This document shows, piece by piece, positions 18,441 through 27,278 of a DNA stretch of 64,000 nucleotides (positions are counted from its first letter, which is position 1; every line of letters starts with the position of its first letter). The notes beneath the pieces were generated by a model. It was not told the origin of the DNA, ran no database searches, and saw only the letters and a list, made by a program, of their open reading frames with translations. Position numbers and translations under genes: made by a program. This DNA is from Chitinophagaceae bacterium (GTDB lineage Bacteria; Bacteroidota; Bacteroidia; Chitinophagales; Chitinophagaceae). The stretch is taken from NCBI GenBank assembly GCA_019638615.1, contig JAHBTL010000035.1, positions 1-64,000 on the forward strand, read 5' to 3'.

Positions 18441-18913
18441 CAAAATCAAATAAAGTAATTTGTATATAAGTAGGTAACAAAACTAGCCCCGATTGTATTA
18501 ACAATAAAATCATTTTCAGGTGCAGCGCAATGGGGCGAGTGAAATGCAGCAACCTTAACAATGCATTTATAATTTTTTTTGAATAAAAGATTGGTCTTGT
18601 TAAGGAATGAAAAAAACTGGCATTTTGTTTGACTATTTAAATGAACCGGCTTCCTGAGTTTAATAGTGTGAATTGATTATACATTCCCTTATTCATTTAA
18701 CGGCGCTTGTTTATAACCTTTCATTTTGATCGGTTTATATACCCGGTATGTGGTAGCATCTGACGTGCAGGCAGCTTACCATTTGATAATAATCTTTGAA
18801 ACGCTGTAAATGACCGGAAAAGAACACAATTTTTCTAAACTATTATACAGCGTTTTTCGTCTATATATTGTCTATTGTATGTATTTATTGTTGAACCTAG
18901 TAAATTGAATGCT
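18441..18913. other. Intergenic region with a distant 10-bp inverted repeat
   Basis: This 473-bp AT-rich gap separates divergent genes and must contain promoters for both. AAACGCTGTA at 18,799-18,808 pairs perfectly with TACAGCGTTT at 18,846-18,855, enclosing 37 nt, with further T residues afterwards. This could be a leader structure of the small gene downstream or the end of a small RNA. Nothing else is recognised. Confidence 0.35.
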
Positions 18914-19114
18914 ATGAAAGGGATGAAAAGAAAAATTGGATTGGCAGTCGCCATCATGATCGGATCTATAATCGGCGCTTTTCGCGGAGAAGTTGCGAAA
19001 CAGAAGTATGTTGCAAAAGTAAAGAGCCGTTATGAGCATCACAACAAGGTCCAACAACAACAGGATGAAATCATGCTTGATGAATTCGAGCTGTCGGCAT
19101 TTCACACGAGTTAA
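18914..19114 (+). CDS. Small putative membrane-anchored protein
   Basis: From the ATG at 18,914 the product has 66 residues (MKGMKRKIGLAVAIMIGSIIGAFRG). It has a basic N-terminus, one short membrane segment or uncleaved signal at about 8-24, and a charged Gln-rich tail (NKVQQQQDEIMLDEFELS). An internal ATG at 18,923 is an alternative start. A strong intrinsic terminator follows 23 bp after the stop, which supports a real short transcript. No family is recognised. Confidence 0.45.
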   Translation: MKGMKRKIGLAVAIMIGSIIGAFRGEVAKQKYVAKVKSRYEHHNKVQQQQDEIMLDEFELSAFHTS

Positions 19115-19137
19115 AGACGTTGCTTTAAAATTTTTTT

Positions 19138-19170
19138 AAAGACACTGGCTTTTGCGGTGTCTTTTTTTAT
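19138..19170 (+). terminator. Rho-independent terminator
   Basis: The stem AAAGACAC / GTGTCTTT has an 11-nt loop and is followed by a T-rich run (TTTTTTTATTTT). It ends the transcript of the small gene at 18,914 and insulates carB, which lies downstream. Confidence 0.75.
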
Positions 19171-19380
19171 TTTAAGGCAGGCATTTCCAGCACCCGCTCC
19201 AAAATCCCACCGCTTTCGGCGGAAACACCCTGTTTGTCTGCCTGTGGAAATTTAACTGTGATAATCCCGGAATTTTATGCTCCATACCTTACCTTTGCCC
19301 GGTTTTTTCCGTGCCACACCATGAAATAAGGTGGAACCAACGGAAAATGCCCGCCTGATTCTTCAAATCTTTATTACGAA

Positions 19381-22257
19381 ATGCCTAAAGACCATTCCAT
19401 CAAGACTGTTCTGATCATAGGTTCAGGACCCATTATTATAGGACAAGCGTGTGAATTTGATTATTCCGGGACACAGGCGTCACGCAGCCTGCGCGAGGAA
19501 GGAGTAAAAGTGATACTGATCAATAGTAACCCCGCTACCATTATGACCGACCCGATGATGGCGGATCGTGTATACCTGCTTCCATTAACAGTAGAAAGCA
19601 TAGAGCAGATACTGGAAGAAAACCAGATAGACGCCGTATTGCCTACCATGGGTGGACAAACCGCGTTGAATCTTGCCAAAGAAGCCCAGGAACTGGGTGT
19701 TTGGGAAAAATACAATGTCAGGCTGATAGGAGTGGATATTAAAGCCATCAATAAAGCGGAAGACAGGGAACTGTTCCGCCAGTGGATGATACAAATGGGC
19801 ATTGCCGTGGCGCCTGCTAAAACCGCTAACTCCTTCCTGGAAGGAAAAGAATTTGCCCAGGAAATAGGATTTCCCCTGGTAATCCGCCCTTCGTTTACAT
19901 TAGGCGGTACCGGCGGGGGCTTTGTGCATAGCAAAGAATTTTTGGATGAAGCATTGAACCGCGGCTTATCAGCATCGCCCATACACGAGGTACTGGTGGA
20001 AAAAGCCGTGCTGGGCTGGAAGGAATTTGAACTGGAGCTGTTGCGTGATTCCGCGGATAATGTAGCCATTATATGTACAGTAGAGAACTTTGACCCCATG
20101 GGCGTGCATACCGGCGATTCCATTACGGTAGCGCCTGCCATGACTTTGAGCGATACGGCTTTCCAACTGATGCGCAACACTGCCATCCGTATGATGCGCG
20201 ACCTGGGCAATTTTGCCGGGGGGTGCAATGTACAGTTCGCCCTGAACCCTGTTACCGAAGAAATTATCGCCATTGAGATAAATCCCCGCGTGAGCCGCTC
20301 TTCGGCGCTGGCATCCAAGGCAACCGGTTATCCCATTGCCAAAATTGCTGCCAAGCTGGCCATCGGGTATCACCTGGATGAGCTCAAAAACCAGATCACC
20401 CAATCCACTTCCGCATACTTTGAGCCTACATTGGATTATGTGATCGTGAAAGTTCCCCGCTGGAATTTTGATAAATTCAAAGGCGCCAATGATACGCTGG
20501 GGCTGCAGATGAAGTCTGTAGGTGAAGTAATGTCCATCGGGCGCAGTTTTACCGAAGCGATCCAGAAAGCCTGTCAGAGCCTGGAAAATGAAGCCGTGGG
20601 CCTGGGCTATTATGGAAAGAGCATGATGCATGCAGAAGAGATCGTGGAATACCTGAAAACACCCAAGTGGGACAGGCTGTTCCGCATTAAAGACGCGTTG
20701 ATGATGGGAGTGAGTGTTAAATCCATTTGCGAGGCTACCCGCATCGACCGGTGGTTTATATACCAGATACGGGAAATCGTGAATCTTGAAAAAAAGATTG
20801 CAACTTATAGCGGTAAAGATCTGCCGGATGATGTATTGACAGAAGCAAAACATCATGGTTTTGGCGATGAACAGATTTGCCGCATATTGAAGGATGGAAC
20901 CACAGATGAAGAGATATACGAGCGCCGGAAAAAGATGGGGCTGACCCGTGTATATAAAATGGTGGATACCTGCGCGGCCGAGTTTGAAGCGAAAACGCCT
21001 TATTTCTATTCAAGCTTTGAAACCGGTTCCGAAGCAGGAAAAAATAAAAAAGGGATTGTACACAACGAAAGCCTCGTTGCCCCGGCAAAATCAGACAAAA
21101 AATCGAAAGGTTCCATCATCGTGTTAGGTTCAGGTCCCAATCGTATCGGGCAGGGAATTGAATTCGATTACTGTTGTGTGCACGGGCTGATGGCGATTAA
21201 GGAAAGCGGTTATGAAGCCATTATGGTAAACTGTAACCCTGAAACGGTTTCCACGGATTTTGATATAGCAGATAAGCTATATTTCGAGCCGGTGTTCTGG
21301 GAACATCTATGGGAAATTGTTGAATACGAAAAACCCGCAGGTGTAATTGTACAGTTAGGCGGACAAACCGCATTAAAGCTGGCCAAACGCCTGCACGAAA
21401 AAGGCATCCGCATCATTGGCACTTCCTTCGATAATATGGACATAGCGGAAGATCGCGGCAGGTTCAGCGACCTGCTGAGAGATCTGAATATCCCTTACCC
21501 TAAATATGGTACTGCCTATAATACAGATGATGCTATAGAAGTGGCCAAAGAAGTGGGCTACCCGGTACTGGTTCGCCCCAGTTATGTATTGGGCGGACAA
21601 AGAATGCGGATCGTGCTGAATGATGAAGAGCTGGAAAAAGGGGTGTTGAGTTTGCTGAAACATCTTCCCGGAAATAAAATCCTGATAGATCATTTCCTCG
21701 ATCGTTGCCAGGAAGCAGAAGTAGATGCTATTTATGATGGAGAGACTTTTCATGTAATGGGCGTGATGGAGCATATTGAACCGGCAGGTATACATAGCGG
21801 TGACAGCAATGCGGTATTGCCCGCTTTCAACCTGAGCCCGATGGAAGTAACAACGATGGAGGTGTATGCTGAAAAAATCGCCCGCACCCTGGATATCCGC
21901 GGGCTCATTAATATACAGTTCGCTATTAAAGACGGTACTGTTTATGTAATTGAAGCCAATCCGCGTGCATCGCGTACAACACCATTCATCGCCAAGGCCT
22001 ACCAGATACCGTACCTGAATATTGCCACCAAAGTAATGTTGGGAGAAATAAAGCTGAAAGACCTTACTTTCAAGAAGAACCTGAAAGGCTTTGCGATCAA
22101 AGAACCTGTTTTCAGCTTCGATAAATTCCCTGGTGTAAATAAGGAGCTGGGCCCCGAAATGAAATCAACCGGCGAAGCCATCCGTTTCATCAAAGACCTG
22201 CGCGATCCTTACTTCCGTACTTTATATAAGGAAAGAAGCATGCATTTGAGCAAATAA
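19381..22257 (+). CDS. carB: Carbamoyl-phosphate synthase large subunit (no allosteric domain)
   Basis: This 958-residue protein has two homologous synthetase halves. The first begins IKTVLIIGSGPIIIGQACEFDYSG and has ATP-grasp motifs RPSFTLGGTGGG and EINPRVSRSSALASKATGYPIA. The second begins IIVLGSGPNRIGQGIEFDYCC, with RPSYVLGGQRM and EANPRASRTTPFIAKA. An oligomerisation region lies between them. It makes carbamoyl phosphate from bicarbonate, ATP and ammonia channelled from CarA, for pyrimidines and arginine. E. coli CarB has about 1073 residues; the C-terminal MGS-like allosteric domain is absent here, as I recall is usual in Bacteroidota. carA is not in the window. Confidence 0.96.
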   Translation: MPKDHSIKTVLIIGSGPIIIGQACEFDYSGTQASRSLREEGVKVILINSNPATIMTDPMMADRVYLLPLTVESIEQILEENQIDAVLPTMGGQTALNLAKEAQELGVWEKYNVRLIGVDIKAINKAEDRELFRQWMIQMGIAVAPAKTANSFLEGKEFAQEIGFPLVIRPSFTLGGTGGGFVHSKEFLDEALNRGLSASPIHEVLVEKAVLGWKEFELELLRDSADNVAIICTVENFDPMGVHTGDSITVAPAMTLSDTAFQLMRNTAIRMMRDLGNFAGGCNVQFALNPVTEEIIAIEINPRVSRSSALASKATGYPIAKIAAKLAIGYHLDELKNQITQSTSAYFEPTLDYVIVKVPRWNFDKFKGANDTLGLQMKSVGEVMSIGRSFTEAIQKACQSLENEAVGLGYYGKSMMHAEEIVEYLKTPKWDRLFRIKDALMMGVSVKSICEATRIDRWFIYQIREIVNLEKKIATYSGKDLPDDVLTEAKHHGFGDEQICRILKDGTTDEEIYERRKKMGLTRVYKMVDTCAAEFEAKTPYFYSSFETGSEAGKNKKGIVHNESLVAPAKSDKKSKGSIIVLGSGPNRIGQGIEFDYCCVHGLMAIKESGYEAIMVNCNPETVSTDFDIADKLYFEPVFWEHLWEIVEYEKPAGVIVQLGGQTALKLAKRLHEKGIRIIGTSFDNMDIAEDRGRFSDLLRDLNIPYPKYGTAYNTDDAIEVAKEVGYPVLVRPSYVLGGQRMRIVLNDEELEKGVLSLLKHLPGNKILIDHFLDRCQEAEVDAIYDGETFHVMGVMEHIEPAGIHSGDSNAVLPAFNLSPMEVTTMEVYAEKIARTLDIRGLINIQFAIKDGTVYVIEANPRASRTTPFIAKAYQIPYLNIATKVMLGEIKLKDLTFKKNLKGFAIKEPVFSFDKFPGVNKELGPEMKSTGEAIRFIKDLRDPYFRTLYKERSMHLSK

Positions 22258-22273
22258 ATCATTCCCTTTTAAA

Positions 22274-22314
22274 GGTTTCCAACCTTTTTCCGAACATTCG
22301 GAAGGTTGGAAACC
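22274..22314 (+). terminator. Long hairpin after carB
   Basis: A 13-bp perfect stem (GGTTTCCAACCTT with its complement) encloses a further CCGAA/TTCGG arm, starting 17 bp after the carB stop. No U tract follows, so it may be an mRNA-stabilising hairpin or factor-assisted terminator rather than a classical intrinsic one. Confidence 0.45.
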
Positions 22315-23223
22315 CTGCAGTTGAAAAGCGAGGGTATATTCCTTGTTTTACAGGCATACCAGCTCCATTAATTTATATACCCCTTCCCGACCAGGAAACA
22401 CAGTTGTAAAAACAAAACACACCTGCAGCGTCACTGCGAGTTACTAATTAGGCGGCGCCTCCATCATTGCGCCGTGACAAGTTGCATTTGTTTGTCACAG
22501 CTTTCTGATTTGTAAGTATCCTAAGTCGGCTAAGTTATCAGCAAACGTATCAGGGCTCTGTTGCTGAATTCACAGTAGTACTAAAGCTTCATCAGAGCGT
22601 TGCGGGAAATTGCGGTAATCATTTCCCGGCGGCTTTTGGGTTACTTTTTTCCGCAAAAAAGTAACAGAAAAAAGCGGAGGGATTGTAGTTGAAAGGAAAA
22701 CCGGGTTTGTGGAACAACAAATTGAAGTTCACAACCAGTTGATAAATAGCAAACTGGATGATATGTCATTGGCAGCCCGCTTGTATAAACGTTTTGAACT
22801 GAACAAATGTTTCGGCGGGTGAAGCAGTCCTCGCAATGGGGCAACTGCTTTTTTTCTTCGAGGATTGCTTCGCCGCCGTGAAAGCAGTTGATGGTTTAAT
22901 TTTGATTCGGCGGACTCGCAATGACTGGCAATTTTTTTCACTGCGATACCGCGATAGGGTTGTATTAATTAAAGGTATGTTTTCGCGGGAGAAGCAGTCC
23001 CCGCAGAATGCAGGTTGGAATTGCTTTGCCGCCGCAAAAAGAGACTAATGATGTATGTTTGATTCGGCGGCTAGCAATGACCCTTCAGCGATCTTTTTGG
23101 TCAGCCCCCTGAATACGGCTTCGTATTTTTTGTTTTATCAGGATGGTAACGTTTGGTTAATAATGATTGTCAGATCAGTAATAATGACTATCTGTATTAT
23201 TTTTCACTAGAATAAAAGCTTAT
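22315..23223. repeat. Repeat-rich non-coding gap with two degenerate element copies
   Basis: This roughly 900-bp gap has no credible CDS. It holds an inverted repeat CGGGAAAT/ATTTCCCG (22,603-22,628) and a perfect 11-bp stem GTTACTTTTTT with 4-nt loop (22,640-22,665). It also holds two related units at about 22,815-22,926 and 22,985-23,081. Both units start GCGGG[T/A]GAAGCAGTCC, contain ATTGCTT[C/T]GCCGCCG and end TTTGATTCGGCGG followed by GCAATGAC. The pattern resembles REP/MITE-like extragenic repeats. Confidence 0.6.
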
Positions 23224-23970
23224 ATGAAAAAACTACCGTTGATGTTTTTATTAGTTTTCATTGGGACTATGGGTCTTGCCCAGGAAAAAGAAGGCCGATT
23301 TGCTATCAGTATTGGAGGAGGAATAGCCCAGCCGGCGGGGAGGTTTGCTGCAGCGCCCGTTTTATCCCTTCATAATAATGCAGGCAACGCGGTAACAGGC
23401 ATCGCCGGCCGGTTATTGTTACAGTACCAGTTAAAAAACAAGCTGGGATTTTCTTTGTCTGTGGAAGGCGCTATCAACTCACAGGATAAAAAACGGTTCA
23501 GGCAAATCATTCAAAACGGACTGAGCGAAGGGTTTTCAGTAAAAGCAACAGCCAAAAGCTGGAAGGTTTTTAAAGTGATGCCGGGCATATATTATTCTTT
23601 TTCTGTTTCAGGCGATTCGAAGCTTCACATTCAGCCTATGCTGTCTGCGGGCGTTTGTAAAACCGCGGTTCCTGCACAATCTTATGCTTATGCAAAGAAC
23701 GATGTTCCGGGAACCGCCGTAAGTATCAGTATGGGAAAAAGAGATCTTCCGCTGGCTTTTTGCTACCAGGCCGGAGCCGGATTGAATTATTACGTAAACA
23801 ATAAGCTGTTCTTACTGGCAAATCTTGCTTATTTTGCTTCCAGTCCGGTTGATAAATACGGTTATAATGTTGGCGGCGATAATACTACACCGGGCACCTG
23901 GGTCCCGGCGGAAAAAAAATACGCGCTTTCCTCATTCAATGCGCTGGTTGGAGTGGGGGTAAGGTTTTAA
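23224..23970 (+). CDS. Outer-membrane beta-barrel protein
   Basis: This 248-residue protein has a signal peptide (MKKLPLMFLLVFIGTMGLAQ). Its beta-barrel body has alternating hydrophobic strands (FAISIGGGIAQPAGRF, LLLQYQLKNKLGFSLSVEG, FKVMPGIYYSF, YQAGAGLNYYVNNKLFLLANLAYF). The protein ends FNALVGVGVRF, with the C-terminal aromatic residue expected for BAM-assembled barrels. It resembles the porin-family/OMP_b-brl proteins of Bacteroidota. It is monocistronic and has no partner that would suggest a substrate. Confidence 0.8.
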   Translation: MKKLPLMFLLVFIGTMGLAQEKEGRFAISIGGGIAQPAGRFAAAPVLSLHNNAGNAVTGIAGRLLLQYQLKNKLGFSLSVEGAINSQDKKRFRQIIQNGLSEGFSVKATAKSWKVFKVMPGIYYSFSVSGDSKLHIQPMLSAGVCKTAVPAQSYAYAKNDVPGTAVSISMGKRDLPLAFCYQAGAGLNYYVNNKLFLLANLAYFASSPVDKYGYNVGGDNTTPGTWVPAEKKYALSSFNALVGVGVRF

Positions 23971-24155
23971 TTTTTGTCAGAGTAGCTTAGCCGGGGCAGA
24001 CTAAAAGAGTGTCATTGCAGACCTCTGTATTTTTAAACCGATAGTTAAGCTCTTTTACGATTATAATATTAATATCACCCAACAATCCTGCAAGTAATAA
24101 TGTGCCTGGGCTGTAATGAACCGGAAGACTATAGTTATCGGACAGAATCGGGAAC

Positions 24156-24968
24156 TTAAAAATAGGTGTTCACTGCAAATTCAAACTGCCTGATAAAAAT
24201 TTCTTTGAACGCGGAAATATTGTTTTGCTCGTAGAATAAAAGCATCGCCTTTTTGTAAGCAACGGCATCCACCGTTCGGAAGGAAATGGGACAGTGCTGG
24301 TAATGAATCAATAAAGCATTGCTTACAATTCTTGCGGTGCGTTTGTTGCCGTCCATAAACGGTTGTATATACGAGATCAGCACCAATGCCAGCAACGCTT
24401 TTTCAAACACGTTTCCCTTATCGTTTATCAATGTACACATATCAAGCATAGCTTCTTTGATCTGGAACTCATTATCAGGCGGACGGTAGTTGGTGCCAGA
24501 GATACCGACACGTCTTATTCGCAGATTTTTATCCACCGCCAGCTCTTTTACCAGCATGCCGTGAATGTCCTCGATTTTAGCAACCGTGAGCGGGCTTAAA
24601 TAATCGGGATTTGCTACAATGAAATCAATAGCATCTTTATGGTTCAGCAGCATTACCGCTTCTTCTTTGGTTTTACCCGATGCTGTTTCTTTCTCTTTCA
24701 GCAGCCGCTCCGTTTCCAGGAGCGAGTAGGTGTTTCCCTCTATTTGCGATGATTTCCAACTCAGATCTATTGCCAGCCGTTCCAGTTCTTTTTTGTATGC
24801 TGTTTCGGTAAGTTGGCGTATGTTGTTTTCATATTTTGTCTGCAAGGCCTGGAGCGTTTCCTGTTCTGAAGCTGTGAAAATCTCAATGTTTTGCAGGATA
24901 CCGGAAATCAACTCCAGGTTGAAACTGCTTTTTATTTCCCGGTCATCAATATAAAGACCCAGACTCAC
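24156..24968 (-). CDS. Fic family protein with Gln in place of the catalytic His
   Basis: This 270-residue protein has an N-terminal helical region with the inhibitory motif S73-x-x-x-E77-G-N (class II Fic) and a Fic core. The active-site loop reads YIQPFMDGNKRTAR, so the canonical H of HPFx(D/E)GN(G/K)R is Q202 (codon CAA). The phosphate-anchoring DGNKRTAR is otherwise intact. Fic enzymes usually transfer AMP to target proteins; without the general-base His this one may be inactive, or catalyse another reaction. The start is GTG at 24,968, two bases after the stop of the cysQ remnant, suggesting that it once followed a cysQ gene in an operon. Confidence 0.88.
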   Translation of the reverse strand: MSLGLYIDDREIKSSFNLELISGILQNIEIFTASEQETLQALQTKYENNIRQLTETAYKKELERLAIDLSWKSSQIEGNTYSLLETERLLKEKETASGKTKEEAVMLLNHKDAIDFIVANPDYLSPLTVAKIEDIHGMLVKELAVDKNLRIRRVGISGTNYRPPDNEFQIKEAMLDMCTLINDKGNVFEKALLALVLISYIQPFMDGNKRTARIVSNALLIHYQHCPISFRTVDAVAYKKAMLLFYEQNNISAFKEIFIRQFEFAVNTYF

Positions 24969-24970
24969 GT

Positions 24971-25073
24971 TATTTTACTTTGCAAATAAACGATCCGTTC
25001 AGCAGGGATTCTTTATTGTATAGGAACAGAAAACCATCCGACGCCGTCATTACCGCACCGCTTCCTTCTGCTA
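24971..25073 (+). repeat. Left 103-bp direct repeat flanking the T6SS locus
   Basis: This is the left copy of a direct repeat whose right copy is 58,822-58,924. Both are in the same orientation and sit immediately outside the first (FHA) and last (kinase) genes of the type VI locus. It could be an attachment-type duplication or the result of recombination between cysQ alleles. Confidence 0.85.
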
Positions 25074-25095
25074 AAAGACCCGGATCATCGGGTGG
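24971..25095 (-). pseudogene. Decayed cysQ remnant at the left edge of the T6SS locus
   Basis: Positions 24,971-25,073 align without gaps to 58,822-58,924, the 3' end of intact cysQ, with 7 mismatches in 103 (about 93%). Read in the cysQ frame the minus strand still gives AEGSGAVMTA, then LYNKESLLNGSFICKVK and a stop. Nine bases further on, GATCATCGGGTGG at 25,083-25,095 is identical to 59,583-59,595, the start codon region of cysQ. The piece thus looks like a cysQ copy with about 650 internal bases lost. The loss is out of frame, leaving an immediate TAG. Confidence 0.8.
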
Positions 25096-25099
25096 ATGG

Positions 25100-25864
25100 T
25101 TATTTTAATACGACTGTGTCGATGAATTTGCTGCGTTTTACTTCTTTTTCAATTTCCTGCACCGGTTTATTATTTACCCTCAATACCAGTTTGGTGCTGC
25201 CCGCCTGAATGGCATCGCCATCCTCCAGTTTCATCTTTTGAGTAATTCTTTGAGTATTGCCATTGATAAAAGTGCCGTTGCTGCTGGCTTTGCCACCATT
25301 CGATTCAGCAGAGTCATTGATATAAAAGGCCAGGCTCCCATCAGCTACTTCTATAGAAATTACTGCCTGCACCTTACTTATAAAACTATCCTTTTCCAGG
25401 ATAATAAATGGATTTAAAGCCGGATCAGCTTTTCTACCCATGTAGTTGTTGCCTATCGTAAGTATAAAAGTTTTATCAGGCAGGTTTTCAGTATGCCGGA
25501 TCAGCCATGCAGGAGGATGAGGGATTAAGTAATCTGTTTTCTTTAATAAAGCAGAAGAGACAATTAATGGTGTTGTTAATTCTTCTGCCTCTTCCTCCTG
25601 TTTTAATTGGGCTTTTGCATCGTCATCCAAAGGAAATTCAATATTGGTAACGGGTAAATTGATATCCCATTGGGGGAATTCCTGCTTTATCTCCTTTGCT
25701 TTTTGTACAGAACGGGAATGAATCAATCTTAGAAATTCACTGGGGGCATTTATGCTTAAGTCTTCATGATAGGCAAGTTTTTCCTCCAGTCGCAGCTTAA
25801 CCTGAAAATCAGAAACACTATCATCAATCAGCTCCAGGAATTCAAATACTTCAGCTCTTGTCAT
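25100..25864 (-). CDS. FHA domain protein of the T6SS locus
   Basis: The protein has 254 residues. The N-terminal half is helical and acidic (EFLELIDDSVSDFQVKLRLEE) and the FHA domain spans about residues 130-230. Phosphothreonine-binding residues are visible as G143-R144, S163 and NGTFINGN (N196, N201). The usual structural His of SxxH is Gln (SKVQ, Q166). The C-terminus ends FIDTVVLK; T250 lies in a T-x-[IV]-[LF] motif that recurs in the kinase linker. FHA proteins such as Fha1 act with PpkA/PppA in T6SS activation. It is the last gene of the minus-strand run, 26 bp after the BatD-like gene. Confidence 0.88.
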   Translation of the reverse strand: MTRAEVFEFLELIDDSVSDFQVKLRLEEKLAYHEDLSINAPSEFLRLIHSRSVQKAKEIKQEFPQWDINLPVTNIEFPLDDDAKAQLKQEEEAEELTTPLIVSSALLKKTDYLIPHPPAWLIRHTENLPDKTFILTIGNNYMGRKADPALNPFIILEKDSFISKVQAVISIEVADGSLAFYINDSAESNGGKASSNGTFINGNTQRITQKMKLEDGDAIQAGSTKLVLRVNNKPVQEIEKEVKRSKFIDTVVLK

Positions 25865-25890
25865 TGTAGTATTTTTAGTTTTGTTCAGAT

Positions 25891-27216
25891 CTAAAGAATA
25901 ATATCTTTCAGTTCCTGCTCCAGCTCTTTGCGGGCATTATCGGGGATATCTCCCGGTGCATAAAGCAAAAAATCACATTTTTCCAGCATAAGCTTAGATG
26001 CATAATTCTTGCTTTTTAAGAACTGTTTAAGGGCTTCTACAAAAGCTCTATTATCTTCTATTCCTGCTATTTGTTCCAGTTCTTTGTAAATGTCCGTTTC
26101 GTTCTCAACAGTGCTTTCAATGGTTAAATTTTCTTCAGACATAAGCGCTTTCTTTATCATTTTGCCCCGTTTGCGCGAATGCCTGATGTATGCAACAGCA
26201 GCTATTAATGAAGCAGTAATTATTGCAATAACCGATATCAATAATTTGTTGACAGACCGGGGTGACTGCAATTTAATATCCTCTGATACATCGGGTATAA
26301 TGGCAACTACAGAGAGTTCCTCAGAAGCGATTGACTGGTAAGAATGCAGAGCAGGGTCAAAGTAAGAAAATAAAACAGGAGGGATTCTATGATTGCCATC
26401 TTTTCCTATTGTGAACGGTATTTCAAACTTCCTGGTCCCCCGCGGGGGAAAAACATCATAGCTTACGTTTTCTGTCTCTATCGGGCTTTCAGGTGTAATT
26501 TCGGCAGGCCATGAAACGGAAGGCATCATAAACCCTGAAAAATTTCCACTCCCCTCAATATGTATGACAAGGCTGTTTTTTTCGTTTGTCCGGCATGAAT
26601 CCATACTAACTCCGGCAGCTATTTTAAATGTCCCGATACCTCCGGAAAAGTGTAGTAAATCATCAGCAACAGGTAAAGGAATTACTTTGATATAGGGGTC
26701 ATCACTTTTTACCGTACCCTCATAAGAAATTGATTTTCCTGATGCGTTCTCATAGCTTACTGTATTGTGAACTATAACGGGCTCAAACTTCCAGTTGCCT
26801 GTATCAAGGGGAATTAATTGATAAGAAAGCAGATTGTAAAATCTGAATTGTTTTTTATTAATCTTTTTATAGCTAATTTCCTCATTATCCTGCTTCTGCT
26901 CGTAGCTGATGAAATGGGGAAAAGCTGGAACAGCGCTTATTTTACTTTTACTCTGTAAGGCTGTGTAAAGCTCGTAGCTGACCAGTATGGGCTCTCCCAG
27001 GTAACACACATTTTTACTGAGCCGGGTTTTTAGCAGTATATTGTTTTTTATCTTGTCTTCTGCATTTTCACTTGATGCCAGTACGGAGCGGCTTTCGGGG
27101 TCGTCAATCGGCAGATCATCAAAAATGCCTGAAACTTTCGATGGTACATTTTGTGAAGCAGCCGGAAAAGCGCCTGAACACAGTATTATAATAGTTACCA
27201 AGTAAAATTTTTCCAC
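25891..27216 (-). CDS. BatD-like membrane protein in the T6SS locus
   Basis: This 441-residue protein starts with GTG at 27,216 and has a signal peptide (MEKFYLVTIIILCSGAFPAASQ). A long beta-rich extracytoplasmic region follows with BatD-like segments (LSKNVCYLGEPILVSYELYT, PPRGTRKFEIPFTIGKDGNHRIPPVLFSYFDP). One membrane span lies at about 323-344 (LLISVIAIITASLIAAVAYI), then a basic, mostly helical cytoplasmic tail. BatD proteins belong to Bacteroides aerotolerance operons with VWA proteins; here it stands alone between tssO and the FHA gene. A role in the membrane complex is an inference from position. Confidence 0.7.
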   Translation of the reverse strand: MEKFYLVTIIILCSGAFPAASQNVPSKVSGIFDDLPIDDPESRSVLASSENAEDKIKNNILLKTRLSKNVCYLGEPILVSYELYTALQSKSKISAVPAFPHFISYEQKQDNEEISYKKINKKQFRFYNLLSYQLIPLDTGNWKFEPVIVHNTVSYENASGKSISYEGTVKSDDPYIKVIPLPVADDLLHFSGGIGTFKIAAGVSMDSCRTNEKNSLVIHIEGSGNFSGFMMPSVSWPAEITPESPIETENVSYDVFPPRGTRKFEIPFTIGKDGNHRIPPVLFSYFDPALHSYQSIASEELSVVAIIPDVSEDIKLQSPRSVNKLLISVIAIITASLIAAVAYIRHSRKRGKMIKKALMSEENLTIESTVENETDIYKELEQIAGIEDNRAFVEALKQFLKSKNYASKLMLEKCDFLLYAPGDIPDNARKELEQELKDIIL

Positions 27217-27278
27217 GACTATTTGTTATGCCTGTATTTCTGTTCGTAATAGGACCGGTACGCGACAAAACAAGCTAA

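Noticed and set aside
19969-20856. Long antisense frame (295 residues) inside carB
   Set aside because: It is the mirror frame of a conserved enzyme, has no family likeness and low-complexity composition; carB is unambiguous.
19381-22257. CarB as a truncated gene (958 instead of about 1073 residues)
   Set aside because: Both synthetase halves are complete and the ending is natural; as I recall, lack of the allosteric domain is common in Bacteroidota.
22836-23048. Plus-strand frame of 70 residues in the repeat gap
   Set aside because: It merely translates the repeat units and has no coding character.
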